Shown: one piece after another, positions 15,547-23,406 of the stretch
Layout of the letters: each line of letters starts with the position of its first letter
How positions within the stretch are numbered: position 1 is the stretch's first letter
NCBI GenBank assembly: GCA_041662785.1
Contig: JBAZRW010000017.1
Span: 1 to 24,773 of the forward strand
Direction of reading: 5' to 3'
Origin: Bdellovibrionales bacterium
Lineage (GTDB): Bacteria > Pseudomonadota > Alphaproteobacteria > UBA9219
DNA length: 24,773 bases
Position numbers and translations under genes: made by a program
Notes under the pieces: model-generated
The model's database searches: none
The model's input: only the letters and a program-made list of their open reading frames with translations
Told to the model about the DNA's origin: nothing

Positions 15547-17370
15547 CTATGCCCCTGCGGGATTGATTTTCTGGCAAGCCAAAAGAATATCCCGCGCGAG
15601 GGGGGCCGTTGTATGTGCGCCGCTGCCACCATGTTCAACAACGACCGCCACAGCATAACGGGGATTCCCTATAGGGGCATAGGCAACAAACAAGGCGTGA
15701 TCACGTTCTTTCCACGGGAGCGATTCATTCGTCATAACGCCATCGGCACGTTCAGCCGTGCTGATCCGGCGCACCTGCGCCGTGCCGGTTTTGCCGACCA
15801 TCTCCATGCCTTCTTCTTGTATGCGCGCGCTGTGCGCCGTACCGATGGGCAAATTGACAACCGCCGACAAGGCCTCCTTCAGCACATCGAGGTTTTTGGT
15901 GTCAAAGCCAAGCCAAGGCCTCTCTGATAGAGGGGGAGGCTCCTTTTGAACGATATGGGGCGTCACCGCATAACCACCATTAGCAATACGTGCAACCATG
16001 ATGGCCAACTGCATTGGCGAGGCCAAGACGTAGCCCTGCCCAATCGACGTGATAAGGGTTTCGCCTTGTTGCCAGCTAGTGCCGCGCGTCGCCATCTTCC
16101 ACGCGCGACTGGGGACAAGCCCAGAGCGCTCATGCGGAAAATCAATGTTCGTTTTCTCGCCAAGGCCAAGGCGCTTGGCCATCGCTTGAAGGCGATCAAT
16201 CCCGACACGTTTGCCAAGGTCGTAGAAATAAGTATCGCACGATCCGGCCATCGCATGAACGAAATCGACGGGGCCATGCCCACCACGCTTCCAACAATGG
16301 AAACGGTGATCGCCCAAATCCATATAACCCGGGCAATAAACGGTTTCTTTGGGATTAAGGATGCCTGCCTCTAGCCCCGCCAGCGCCGTGACAATCTTAA
16401 AGGTCGAACCGGGCGCATAAACACCATCCAGCACCTTATTAAGCAACGGGAGATAAGGGTCATCGTTCAAACGATCCCAGTCCTGCTGGCCGATGCCATA
16501 GGTAAAAAGGTTTGGATCAAAACTGGGGTGCGAAACAAGCGCGTAAACAGCCCCCGTGTAGATGTCCATGACAACGGCGGAAGCGCTTTGCTCTTGCTCC
16601 AATCGCTTTTGCACGATTTGCTGAAGCCCTATATCGATTGTCAGCTTTAGATCCTGCCCCGCGACAGGCTCGTTACGCGCCAATTCGCGCTCAACGCGAC
16701 CATGCGCATTCACTTCCATTTGCACATCGCCCGGCTCCCCGCGCAACGAGGCATCATAGCGACGCTCAAGACCGCTTTTGCCAATCCGAAAGCCCGGCAT
16801 TGTCAAGTTCATACGCCCGTTGTCTTTATCATTTTGCGAAACGGGCCCGACATAACCGACAATATGGGATGTCATCACAGTATAGGGATAGGTTCTTACC
16901 TCACCGACCTCAATCTCTGTCCCCATAAGGCTGGGACTGTTCAGAGAAAGAGCCGAAACCTGATCCCATGTTAGATTGTCATGAACCAGCACGGCATTCA
17001 GGCCGCCAAGATTCTTAAACTCGCGTTCGATTTTCTTGCGATCAGCCTCCGTCACTTCTACCAAAAGGCCAATCTTGTCCAAAAGATCCCGAAGGTTGGA
17101 AACCTGCTCTGGCAACAAAACCAAGCGATAGTTCTTTTGATTTACGGCTAGCGGCGAGCCTGTTCGATCCAGAATCTGGCCACGCGGCGGCGGAATAAGC
17201 CTTAAGCTGATCCGGTTGTCTTCCGCCAACATCGTGAATTTTGTCTTCTGAAGAATCTGAAGATAATAAAGACGGCCTAAAAGAAGGGAAAACAAGCCGA
17301 CTTGCGCCGCCCCAATAAGAACGGCGCGGCGTGTAAACAAACGAGATTTTTCTGTCTCACGACTGCTCAT
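15547..17370 (-). CDS. mrdA: Penicillin-binding protein 2 (cell elongation transpeptidase)
   Basis: PBP2 cross-links peptidoglycan during side-wall growth together with RodA and MreBCD. The 607-residue protein has an N-terminal membrane anchor (about 13-35), the pedestal domain with RLIPPPRGQILDRTG and KNYRLVLLPE, and a complete transpeptidase domain. The active-site tetrad is GSTFK with Ser322 and Lys325, the second motif is SCD at 377-379 (SxD, usual in PBP2), and the third is KTG at 527-529 (VGKTGTAQ). Beta-lactams acylate Ser322. It starts 12 bases after mreD ends, with AAGG about 8 bases upstream of the ATG. rodA, which usually follows, is absent: the next gene is convergent. Confidence 0.96.
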   Translation of the reverse strand: MSSRETEKSRLFTRRAVLIGAAQVGLFSLLLGRLYYLQILQKTKFTMLAEDNRISLRLIPPPRGQILDRTGSPLAVNQKNYRLVLLPEQVSNLRDLLDKIGLLVEVTEADRKKIEREFKNLGGLNAVLVHDNLTWDQVSALSLNSPSLMGTEIEVGEVRTYPYTVMTSHIVGYVGPVSQNDKDNGRMNLTMPGFRIGKSGLERRYDASLRGEPGDVQMEVNAHGRVERELARNEPVAGQDLKLTIDIGLQQIVQKRLEQEQSASAVVMDIYTGAVYALVSHPSFDPNLFTYGIGQQDWDRLNDDPYLPLLNKVLDGVYAPGSTFKIVTALAGLEAGILNPKETVYCPGYMDLGDHRFHCWKRGGHGPVDFVHAMAGSCDTYFYDLGKRVGIDRLQAMAKRLGLGEKTNIDFPHERSGLVPSRAWKMATRGTSWQQGETLITSIGQGYVLASPMQLAIMVARIANGGYAVTPHIVQKEPPPLSERPWLGFDTKNLDVLKEALSAVVNLPIGTAHSARIQEEGMEMVGKTGTAQVRRISTAERADGVMTNESLPWKERDHALFVAYAPIGNPRYAVAVVVEHGGSGAHTTAPLARDILLACQKINPAGA

Positions 17371-17382
17371 AAAAGGGCCTTT

Positions 17383-17898
17383 TTATTCCTGTGTGAGAAA
17401 AGCGCGTTGCAGATGAATAAGAAGCCAAGCAGGCAAAGGAAAAAGAAAAACCGTCAACAAGAATTGAAGAAAAACTGGCTGAACCGATAGCCCCTGCCCT
17501 TCAAAGAGCGACAAAACAAACCACTGCACCAAAGACGCCATCAAGGCCACCAACGCAAATCCCGTCCAGACAATAGGAAACGTCTGCCCGACAAAAAGAC
17601 GTCGTTGACTAAAAACCAATTGATAAAGGCCAAGAAAAAGAATGGCCGACAAGCCTATCGGCAACATCTGCAACACGTCGTTCAAGAGCCCAAGCCAAAA
17701 GACAAAAAACGGACGCAACAAATCCGGTCTGTAAATCGCCCAATAATAGACGGCCACAAGGCCAAGCATCGGCGCAATGCCACTCAGGTAAGGAACGGGC
17801 AGAACAAGAACGCTTGCCCCGATAAAAACCACCGTTATACCAAACGGCAAGGCATGCCGGACAAGTTGTCCACTTTTTTGAAGGAAGGAAGAGCTCAT
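17383..17898 (-). CDS. mreD: Rod shape-determining protein MreD
   Basis: A 171-residue integral membrane protein with about five hydrophobic segments, for example FGITVVFIGASVLVLPVPYL, GLVAVYYWAIY, FLGLYQLVF, WTGFALVALMASLVQWFVL and FLQFLLTVFLFPLPAW. Between them lie the conserved RPDLLRPFFVFWLGLLNDVL and the PIGLSAI signature of the family. MreD is a small partner of MreC in the elongasome. Its ATG directly follows the mreC stop (TAAATG) and mrdA starts 12 bases after its end. Confidence 0.9.
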   Translation of the reverse strand: MSSSFLQKSGQLVRHALPFGITVVFIGASVLVLPVPYLSGIAPMLGLVAVYYWAIYRPDLLRPFFVFWLGLLNDVLQMLPIGLSAILFLGLYQLVFSQRRLFVGQTFPIVWTGFALVALMASLVQWFVLSLFEGQGLSVQPVFLQFLLTVFLFPLPAWLLIHLQRAFLTQE

Positions 17899-18795
17899 TT
17901 AATGCGCAAAGGAGGCGGCCTGAACCTTGGCCGCAATGGGATTAAACGCCCCACCCATTAAATTAAAGTCGATCAGACGCACTTGATTGATGCGGCCAAT
18001 AGACGCCAACGGCGTCACCTCAAACTCGCCCCGTTCAAAACGAGAGACAATGCCAACGGGCACATTCGGCGGAAAAATGCCGCCGTGTCCCGATGTCATC
18101 ACACGCGCCCCGATTTTCACATCCGCTTCTTGCGACAAATAGCGAAGGCGGGGATTCCCTGTGTTATCACCCGCCAAAATGGCATGATCGCCCGTTCCCA
18201 TCAAAACCACAGGAAGGCGCGAGTTCATGTCCGTGACCAAAAGAATACGGGACGTCCACTCCCCCGCCTCAATCACGCGTCCAACCAAAGCATCGCCCGT
18301 CATCGCAGCCATGCCTTCGTGAACGCCATCCTGCTTGCCCGCCGTCACAATCAACGAACGCACAAACGCGCCACCCGTGTCGGCAATGACCCGCGCCGTC
18401 ACGAAAGCCAAGGAAGGCTCTGCCTTATAATGGAGCAACCCACGCAATTCCTTGTTCTCACCCTCCAGCGCCAGCGCGGCGTTTTGCCAACGCACAAGGC
18501 CCGCGTTTTCGGTACGAAGGCGGGCATTTTCATCAAGAAGGCTGCGATAGGATTGAAGGCGGGCTGTAACCGTTTCCACCATGGCCAAAGGCCGTGCGAC
18601 CACGTCGAGTACAGGCGCAATGTTGTCGATAATCTGAGAGCGCGCATTTTGCATAACGGCAGGACGCGCATGACCAAAAACCAAAAGACCCAAGGAAAGG
18701 CTTAAAAAAAGCGCATAAGAGAATCGGTGAACGACGACTCGCCATGATAGCGCAGCCGTATAAACCCACCCTGATTGACGCTTTGGAGCCAACAT
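17899..18795 (-). CDS. mreC: Rod shape-determining protein MreC
   Basis: MreC is the periplasmic scaffold of the elongasome and activates PBP2-RodA. The 298-residue protein has one membrane segment (about 24-42), a coiled coil for dimerisation (ENARLRTENAGLVRWQNAAL, EGENKELRGLLHY) and two beta-barrel domains with FVTARVIADTGGAFVRS, GMAAMTGDALVGRVIEAG, ILLVTDMNSRLPVVLMG and the conserved PVGIVSRFERGEFEVTPLA. AAAGGG lies immediately before the ATG at 18795, which is too close for a good site; a later start near the membrane segment is possible. mreB, which usually precedes mreC, is not upstream: the SPOR-domain gene ends 87 bases before. Confidence 0.93.
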   Translation of the reverse strand: MLAPKRQSGWVYTAALSWRVVVHRFSYALFLSLSLGLLVFGHARPAVMQNARSQIIDNIAPVLDVVARPLAMVETVTARLQSYRSLLDENARLRTENAGLVRWQNAALALEGENKELRGLLHYKAEPSLAFVTARVIADTGGAFVRSLIVTAGKQDGVHEGMAAMTGDALVGRVIEAGEWTSRILLVTDMNSRLPVVLMGTGDHAILAGDNTGNPRLRYLSQEADVKIGARVMTSGHGGIFPPNVPVGIVSRFERGEFEVTPLASIGRINQVRLIDFNLMGGAFNPIAAKVQAASFAH

Positions 18796-18882
18796 CCCTT
18801 TATTTTCCGAGACTTACGTTTGATTTACTTTGTATTCGGCCAGTTTAAAGGAATTAGAAAAAAAGACAAATGGAATTTTTGC

Positions 18883-19878
18883 CTATCTCACGACCAAACA
18901 GCTGGCTTTTTGCTTAGCAAGATCGGCACAAATGGCTTTCGCTTTTGCCTCCCCCACGGAGCCGCTGATAAGGCGGTAATAGACGCCTTTTGCGCCCAAA
19001 TCAGCCCGTACAACGCGCAGGGAAGTACCTCCCAGAATGCCCGCATATTTGGACTGGTATCTTTTAAGCTCACGCTCTGCCGTCGCCTCATCAGGATAGG
19101 AAGCCAACTGAACCGAGGCGCCTTTTCCTGCCACAGGGGCTGTCGTTGGTGTGGGCGTCGTTACAGCCTCTTTCTTAGGCGCCGCCGAAGAGGGAACCTC
19201 CCCCGTCGTAAATAGCGCCGCAGGGAGCCGCGCCGCAGGAGCCTCATTCTTTACAACGGCGTCTTGATTGTTTTTAACCTTTACAGTTGGTTGAACATCT
19301 TTTTTGACAGGTTCCTTAAGGGCAACAGGCTTGGTCTCTTCTTTTTTAGGCTCTTCCTTCTTGGGCTCTTCCGGCGCAGCCGCAACAGCAGAAGGCACAG
19401 GCTCAGCCGCTTCGGTTACCGCAGGCGGCAGCGCTTCCTGAACAGAAGGGGTAGCTGCTGGGGCAACTTCAGCCTTTTCGGCCACAGGGGGTGGCGTAGC
19501 AGGGGCAGGCGCAGCCTGTGGCGTTTCTGGCGGCGGCAAAAGCTGCTCTGCCCCGCCTGTTGGAGAAGGGACCCCGTTCTTTTGATCAAGCTGCTGGAAG
19601 ACGGCAACATCCTGATGCGGAATGTCGATCCCACCGGGTTGATCGGGACGCTCTTTAATGGGCCTTTCGGCTTGAATGGTCGGGATTTCCTGTGGGGTCT
19701 CACCAGAGGAGCCCCCCATCGTGTTGATCAAAATGCCCGCAATCACGGCCACAATGAGCAAGCCCACGATGATCAAAAGACGACGCGGCGTCAGAAGCGG
19801 CGAAGAGGTACTGCGGCGACCATAGTCCGAGCGCACAGGACGCTGCGCGAACAATTCATGCGGTGATTGTCTCGTCAT
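18883..19878 (-). CDS. SPOR-domain membrane protein
   Basis: A 331-residue inner-membrane protein. After a short cytoplasmic N-terminus, a membrane segment is at about 33-53 (RRLLIIVGLLIVAVIAGIL). A long Pro/Ala/Glu/Lys-rich periplasmic linker with repeated EEPKKE units follows. The C-terminal SPOR domain is at about 250-331 (ASVQLASYPDEATAERELKR, GVYYRLISGSVGEAKAKAIC). SPOR domains bind denuded glycan strands at division sites, so the protein probably acts in septal wall remodelling. In alphaproteobacteria it commonly follows argS. Here its ribosome binding site (GGAG, 8 bases before ATG) lies in a duplicated piece of the argS 3' end, because a foreign unit separates the two genes. Confidence 0.88.
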   Translation of the reverse strand: MTRQSPHELFAQRPVRSDYGRRSTSSPLLTPRRLLIIVGLLIVAVIAGILINTMGGSSGETPQEIPTIQAERPIKERPDQPGGIDIPHQDVAVFQQLDQKNGVPSPTGGAEQLLPPPETPQAAPAPATPPPVAEKAEVAPAATPSVQEALPPAVTEAAEPVPSAVAAAPEEPKKEEPKKEETKPVALKEPVKKDVQPTVKVKNNQDAVVKNEAPAARLPAALFTTGEVPSSAAPKKEAVTTPTPTTAPVAGKGASVQLASYPDEATAERELKRYQSKYAGILGGTSLRVVRADLGAKGVYYRLISGSVGEAKAKAICADLAKQKASCLVVR

Positions 19879-19960
19879 TCTTCATCTCCTCTAAAGCCTC
19901 ACACCCCATCACGGCAAGGCCGCTGGCTAAAACCGTTTGCACCGCTTTGACAAGCGCCAT
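19856..19960 (-). pseudogene. Orphaned copy of the argS 3' end
   Basis: The last 30 codons of argS recur here in frame, from ATGGCGCTTGTC to EEMKNDET, and then run on to the ancestral ending ITA and a TGA inside the SPOR gene. It encodes at most 34 residues and has no active part. It shows that argS once ended here, overlapping the start of the SPOR gene by about 23 bases. Confidence 0.85.
19869..19960. repeat. 92-base direct repeat, copy 1 (argS end, SPOR side)
   Basis: Identical by eye over all 92 bases to 20754-20845, in the same orientation and offset by 885 bases. It contains the SPOR gene's ribosome binding site and first codons. Flanking bases differ on both sides, which fixes the boundaries. 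Confidence 0.97.
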
Positions 19961-20044
19961 CTTTTTTGAAGCACTTTCGTTAATTTATTGAGAATCAACG
20001 TATGATTTTAGCCAGTATGATACATTTCCTGTAGTATGAAAGTA

Positions 20045-20071
20045 TTTCTTTAATCAAAGATATGCTATAAT
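20045..20071 (+). promoter_or_regulatory. Probable promoter of the inserted gene
   Basis: A perfect TATAAT lies at 20066-20071, 60 bases before the start codon of the exported protein. The -35 region is weak (TTTCTT at 20045-20050, 15 bases away). The surrounding 100 bases are much richer in A and T than the neighbouring genes. Confidence 0.55.
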
Positions 20072-20130
20072 ACTATTTTCCATAAGACCAAAACATGGTT
20101 TTACAAAAAGAAATTAGTAAGGGGATTCCC

Positions 20131-20751
20131 ATGAAACAGCACCATAAACTTTTTAAAGCTTTTTTAGCAGCCTCCCTTTTAGTAACCGGAGCCGCAGCAC
20201 ACAATACTGCCAGTGCCGAGGAAGGAAAAAGCTTTCAAAATTCCTATGCTGGGCGACTTAACACACCTGAAATCGCAACAATGATAAAACTGGGCGACGA
20301 ACGAGGCGATCCCATTTTGGTTGTGATAAGAAAAATCACAAAGATCCCCGAACAGTCCTATGACCAACCCGACATTGAGTACACAGCTGCGATCGTTAAG
20401 GACAACAAAATTATAGAACAGTATAACAACGTTGGGGTGGATCGTGTGCGCAGCAGTTTTGATTCGCTACCCTTACCCGATGGAACAGTCAAGAAAGTAC
20501 CAGCCTATGGCAGCTATGAAATTCCCAATTTTAATTTCTTCGGCACAACGTGCGCGGCTTCTTCGTTTAATACCAATCTTGAAGATCAGCCTTTTCTGAA
20601 TCTTTACGGCTGCGACGGCAAGGGGTTGGTCAAGGATAAAAACGGACAATTTGGCGTTAAGGTCATCTATGATACTTCAGCCGATAAGCCCCCGACCCGC
20701 CCCACAGGAGAAGCCAAAAAAGTTTGGGAACTCGTTATAAAGAATCACTAA
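20131..20751 (+). CDS. Exported protein of unknown function, cargo of the argS insertion
   Basis: A 206-residue protein I do not recognise. The start is ATG 20131, with AAGGGG 8 bases upstream, rather than the earlier ATG at 20095. A Sec signal peptide spans 1-29 (KAFLAASLLVTGAAA, cleavage after ASA). The mature part has alternating strands (DPILVVIRKITKIPEQ, IEYTAAIVKDNKIIEQYNNV) and two cysteines (FFGTTCAAS, LYGCDGKG) that could form a disulfide in the periplasm. It ends KKVWELVIKNH. Base composition is AT-richer than both flanking genes, it runs opposite to them, and it lies inside a repeat-bounded 885-base unit, which together point to acquisition from elsewhere. Its last 17 bases overlap the new 3' end of argS, read convergently. 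Confidence 0.8.
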   Translation: MKQHHKLFKAFLAASLLVTGAAAHNTASAEEGKSFQNSYAGRLNTPEIATMIKLGDERGDPILVVIRKITKIPEQSYDQPDIEYTAAIVKDNKIIEQYNNVGVDRVRSSFDSLPLPDGTVKKVPAYGSYEIPNFNFFGTTCAASSFNTNLEDQPFLNLYGCDGKGLVKDKNGQFGVKVIYDTSADKPPTRPTGEAKKVWELVIKNH

Positions 20752-22516
20752 CGGTCTCGTCATTCTTCATCTCCTCTAAAGCCTCACACCCCATCACGGC
20801 AAGGCCGCTGGCTAAAACCGTTTGCACCGCTTTGACAAGCGCCATTTTGGTGCGCGTCAGATTGGGTTGATCCGTCATGATAAAACGCAGGGCGGCGTTG
20901 TCGTTGCCCTTATTCCAAAAGCCATGGAACGCCGCCGCCATTTCCAGAAGGAAAAAGGCGATGCGATGCGGCTCTTGCGCGATCGCCGCCGCCTCAACCG
21001 CACGCGGCCACCCCGCCAAGGCGCGGATCAGCGCGATTTCCTCTGGCGCGGCAACGGCGCTTATATCCAGTTTGGCAAGCGCCTGCGCCGAAAGATCCAT
21101 CCCCTCCATCATCGTCGCCGCATTGCGTAGAACCGAACAACACCGCGCATGCGCATACTGCACATAAAACACGGGGTTATCGCGCGTCGTTTCCACGACT
21201 TTGGCAAAGTCAAACTCCAACTCAGAATCCGGCGCACGGGTCAGCATGAAAAAACGCACCGCGCCGACGCCGACTTGCTCCACCATCTCGCGCAGCGTAA
21301 TCAGATTGCCCGAACGCTTGGACAGTTTGACGGGCACACCATTCTTATAGATTTTGACGATGTTGTTAAAAATAACCTCTAACCGCGCCGTACCGCCAGA
21401 AAAAGCGGCCACGCAAGGCCGCAACCTCTCCAGATAGCCGCCGTGGTCCGTTCCCAGAATGTTGATCATGTACTGAAAGCCGCGCTGCACTTTGTCATAG
21501 TGATAGGCCATGTCAGGCATCACATACGCCCACGTTCCATCGCGCTTTTTAAGGGGACGATCCACATCATCGCCAAACTGGCTAGAGCGGAACAGCGTGA
21601 GGGGCACAGGCTCCCAATCCGCCATTTCCTTGCCGCGCGGTGGCGGCAACGTGCCAACATAGATCAGGCCTTTTTCATCCAAAATCTTATAGACCTTGTC
21701 CAGCGTTCCATTCTCAACGATCACGCGCTCATTCGTAAACACGTCGTGCTTGATACCAATCAGCGCCAAATCTTCCTTGATCACCTCAATCATATAATCG
21801 CAAGCAAAGCGCCTTACGGGCGTAAGCCATTCCTCTTCGGGCTTGCCCAGCCATTTATCGCCATCGCGCTTGACGAGCGCCGCCGCGACTTCTTTCAAAT
21901 ACTCACCCGGATAAAAGCCTTCGGGGATCGCGCCGATGTCCTCGCCCAAAGCCTCGCGATAGCGCAAATGCGTCGTCTTGGCGAGAACGTCAATCTGTGT
22001 CCCCGCGTCGTTCATGTAGTATTCACGCGTCACGTCATAGCCCGCCTTGGCGAGAAGACGGCACAGCGTATCGCCCAGCACCGCGCCGCGCACATGCCCT
22101 GCATGCATGGGGCCCGTGGGGTTGGCAGAAACAAACTCGACATTCACCTTTTGCTTTTGGCCCAGATCGCTGTCGCCATAGGCAAGGCCAGCAGTCAGAA
22201 TCTCTTTGACCTCGCCCTGCCACGCCTCTGGCTTCAAACGCAGATTGATAAACCCAGGCCCTGCAATAGCCGTGCTGGCCACCATCGGCAACGCTTCCAG
22301 CTTGGCCTTGATCATCTCGGCAATGACGCGAGGCGGCTTACCCGCCAGCTTGGTCAGGGTCATGGCCACGTTTGTCGCCATATCGCCATGAGCGGGATCG
22401 CGCGGCGGCTCCACCACAAAGGCGGGCACAGGCGCGGAAAGCGTCAAAGCACCCTCTTTGATCAACTGGCTGACAATTTCACCAACAGACGCTTGAACAG
22501 TTTTAAAAAGTGGCAC
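20735..22516 (-). CDS. argS: Arginyl-tRNA synthetase
   Basis: ArgS charges tRNA-Arg with arginine using ATP; it is a class I synthetase that needs the tRNA for activation. The 593-residue protein has the N-terminal Add1 domain (DPAHGDMATNVAM), the HIGH-type motif in NPTGPMHAGHVRG, the KMSKS-type motif KLSKRSG, and the C-terminal DALR anticodon-binding domain (NPVFYVQYAHARCCSVLR, LTRTKMALVKAVQTVLASGL). I prefer GTG 22516 as start: AGGGGAG lies 8 bases upstream, whereas the in-frame ATG at 22534 overlaps that site. The final residues KNDETVSDSL come partly from the inserted DNA; the conserved family end corresponds to EEM just before, so function should be unaffected. Confidence 0.96.
   Translation of the reverse strand: MPLFKTVQASVGEIVSQLIKEGALTLSAPVPAFVVEPPRDPAHGDMATNVAMTLTKLAGKPPRVIAEMIKAKLEALPMVASTAIAGPGFINLRLKPEAWQGEVKEILTAGLAYGDSDLGQKQKVNVEFVSANPTGPMHAGHVRGAVLGDTLCRLLAKAGYDVTREYYMNDAGTQIDVLAKTTHLRYREALGEDIGAIPEGFYPGEYLKEVAAALVKRDGDKWLGKPEEEWLTPVRRFACDYMIEVIKEDLALIGIKHDVFTNERVIVENGTLDKVYKILDEKGLIYVGTLPPPRGKEMADWEPVPLTLFRSSQFGDDVDRPLKKRDGTWAYVMPDMAYHYDKVQRGFQYMINILGTDHGGYLERLRPCVAAFSGGTARLEVIFNNIVKIYKNGVPVKLSKRSGNLITLREMVEQVGVGAVRFFMLTRAPDSELEFDFAKVVETTRDNPVFYVQYAHARCCSVLRNAATMMEGMDLSAQALAKLDISAVAAPEEIALIRALAGWPRAVEAAAIAQEPHRIAFFLLEMAAAFHGFWNKGNDNAALRFIMTDQPNLTRTKMALVKAVQTVLASGLAVMGCEALEEMKNDETVSDSL
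20754..20845. repeat. 92-base direct repeat, copy 2 (functional argS end)
   Basis: The second copy of the repeat at 19869-19960. It forms codons of the last 30 residues of the working argS gene, ending 17 bases before the present stop. The 885-base distance between copies defines the inserted unit. Confidence 0.97.
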
Positions 22517-22770
22517 GGAAAAGACTCCCCTCAATGGACAAAATTAAACAACGATAGTCATGCTTTCGCGATATCGTCGGAGGGCAAGATGGGATGACAT
22601 GGGAAACAATTCCGTTAAACTGTTGGCGTTAAAGAACCTTACCCCACCTTGTTGGCCTTATTCAAGGTGTTATGCGGCTCCCTCCCCCCTTGTTATTTCC
22701 ATTTTGTTTTTCCTCGGGCTGGTATAGGCTCCCTTACTGACTTAACCATGTTCAATCAACGGAGAAAACG

Positions 22771-23256
22771 ATGCGAGCGCTTTTACTTGCCGCCATGGCC
22801 GCCTTTCTGATGATCCCCCCCGCTTTCGCCCAAACAAGCGAAGACCTTTTGACGCAACCAGAGCAAGCTGTTGTCGCCCCCGCTGCGGCGGAGCAAGCCG
22901 TCACCCCCGCCGCGCCCACGGCCAAAGCGGCCAAAGTCGCCCATAAAAAAGAGGTAAAGGCGACGAAAAAGGCGGCGCATAAAGCCCATAAAAAGCATCA
23001 AAAGGCCATGAAAAAGGCCTCAAAAAAGACCCCTAAAATGGCCGCTAAAAAATGCGCTAAGGCTGCCTCGGCAAGACATGACTATGTCTATAGCCCCAAG
23101 ACGGCCAGAAGAGCCCCTACTCACAATAATCGCTATGTTCCAGCCGAGCAGGAAGAAACAACAACTGAGGTTGAACAGGGCAATTCCGTCACAACCTCTG
23201 GCAGCGGCGCACCCCTCTATTCAACCAACGGCTCGCTCGTCACGTTTGGCAAGTAA
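22771..23256 (+). CDS. Secreted lysine- and alanine-rich protein
   Basis: A 161-residue protein with a signal peptide at 1-20 (LLLAAMAAFLMIPPAFA). Residues about 45-100 are an alanine-lysine-histidine tract resembling histone H1-like tails (KATKKAAHKAHKKHQKAMKK) with a single cysteine. The C-terminal 60 residues are polar and acidic (EQEETTTEVEQGNSVTTSG), ending LVTFGK. The strongly basic segment would bind anionic polymers such as DNA, lipopolysaccharide or teichoic-type polymers; this is inference from charge. GGAG lies 7 bases before the ATG. It is a single-gene unit, divergent from argS and closed by a terminator. I do not know a named family. Confidence 0.78.
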   Translation: MRALLLAAMAAFLMIPPAFAQTSEDLLTQPEQAVVAPAAAEQAVTPAAPTAKAAKVAHKKEVKATKKAAHKAHKKHQKAMKKASKKTPKMAAKKCAKAASARHDYVYSPKTARRAPTHNNRYVPAEQEETTTEVEQGNSVTTSGSGAPLYSTNGSLVTFGK

Positions 23257-23278
23257 GCCTGACCTTTTGCACGACATC

Positions 23279-23318
23279 AAAGCGTCATGTCCCTTTTCAC
23301 GGGCATGGCGCTTTTTTT
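23279..23318 (+). terminator. Rho-independent terminator
   Basis: AAAGCGTCATG..CCC pairs with GGGCATGGCGCTTT around TTTTCA with one mismatch and one bulge, and is followed by a run of seven T residues. It lies 22 bases after the stop of the lysine-rich protein gene. Confidence 0.85.
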
Positions 23319-23406
23319 GATCTTCCTTAATAAGGTTAAAACTAGACCCGCCCCCCGTCATCCTCTATAACCCCCTTTTTTAGGCTCTTAAGGACGGATC
23401 ACAACC

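Noticed and set aside
19869..20845. Insertion sequence as explanation of the repeat pair
   Set aside because: No transposase, no terminal inverted repeats at the inner edges, and the 92-base duplication is too long for a target-site duplication.
21443..22597. Plus-strand frame of 384 codons across argS
   Set aside because: Antisense shadow of argS, rich in His and Arg as expected from reversed GC-rich codons.
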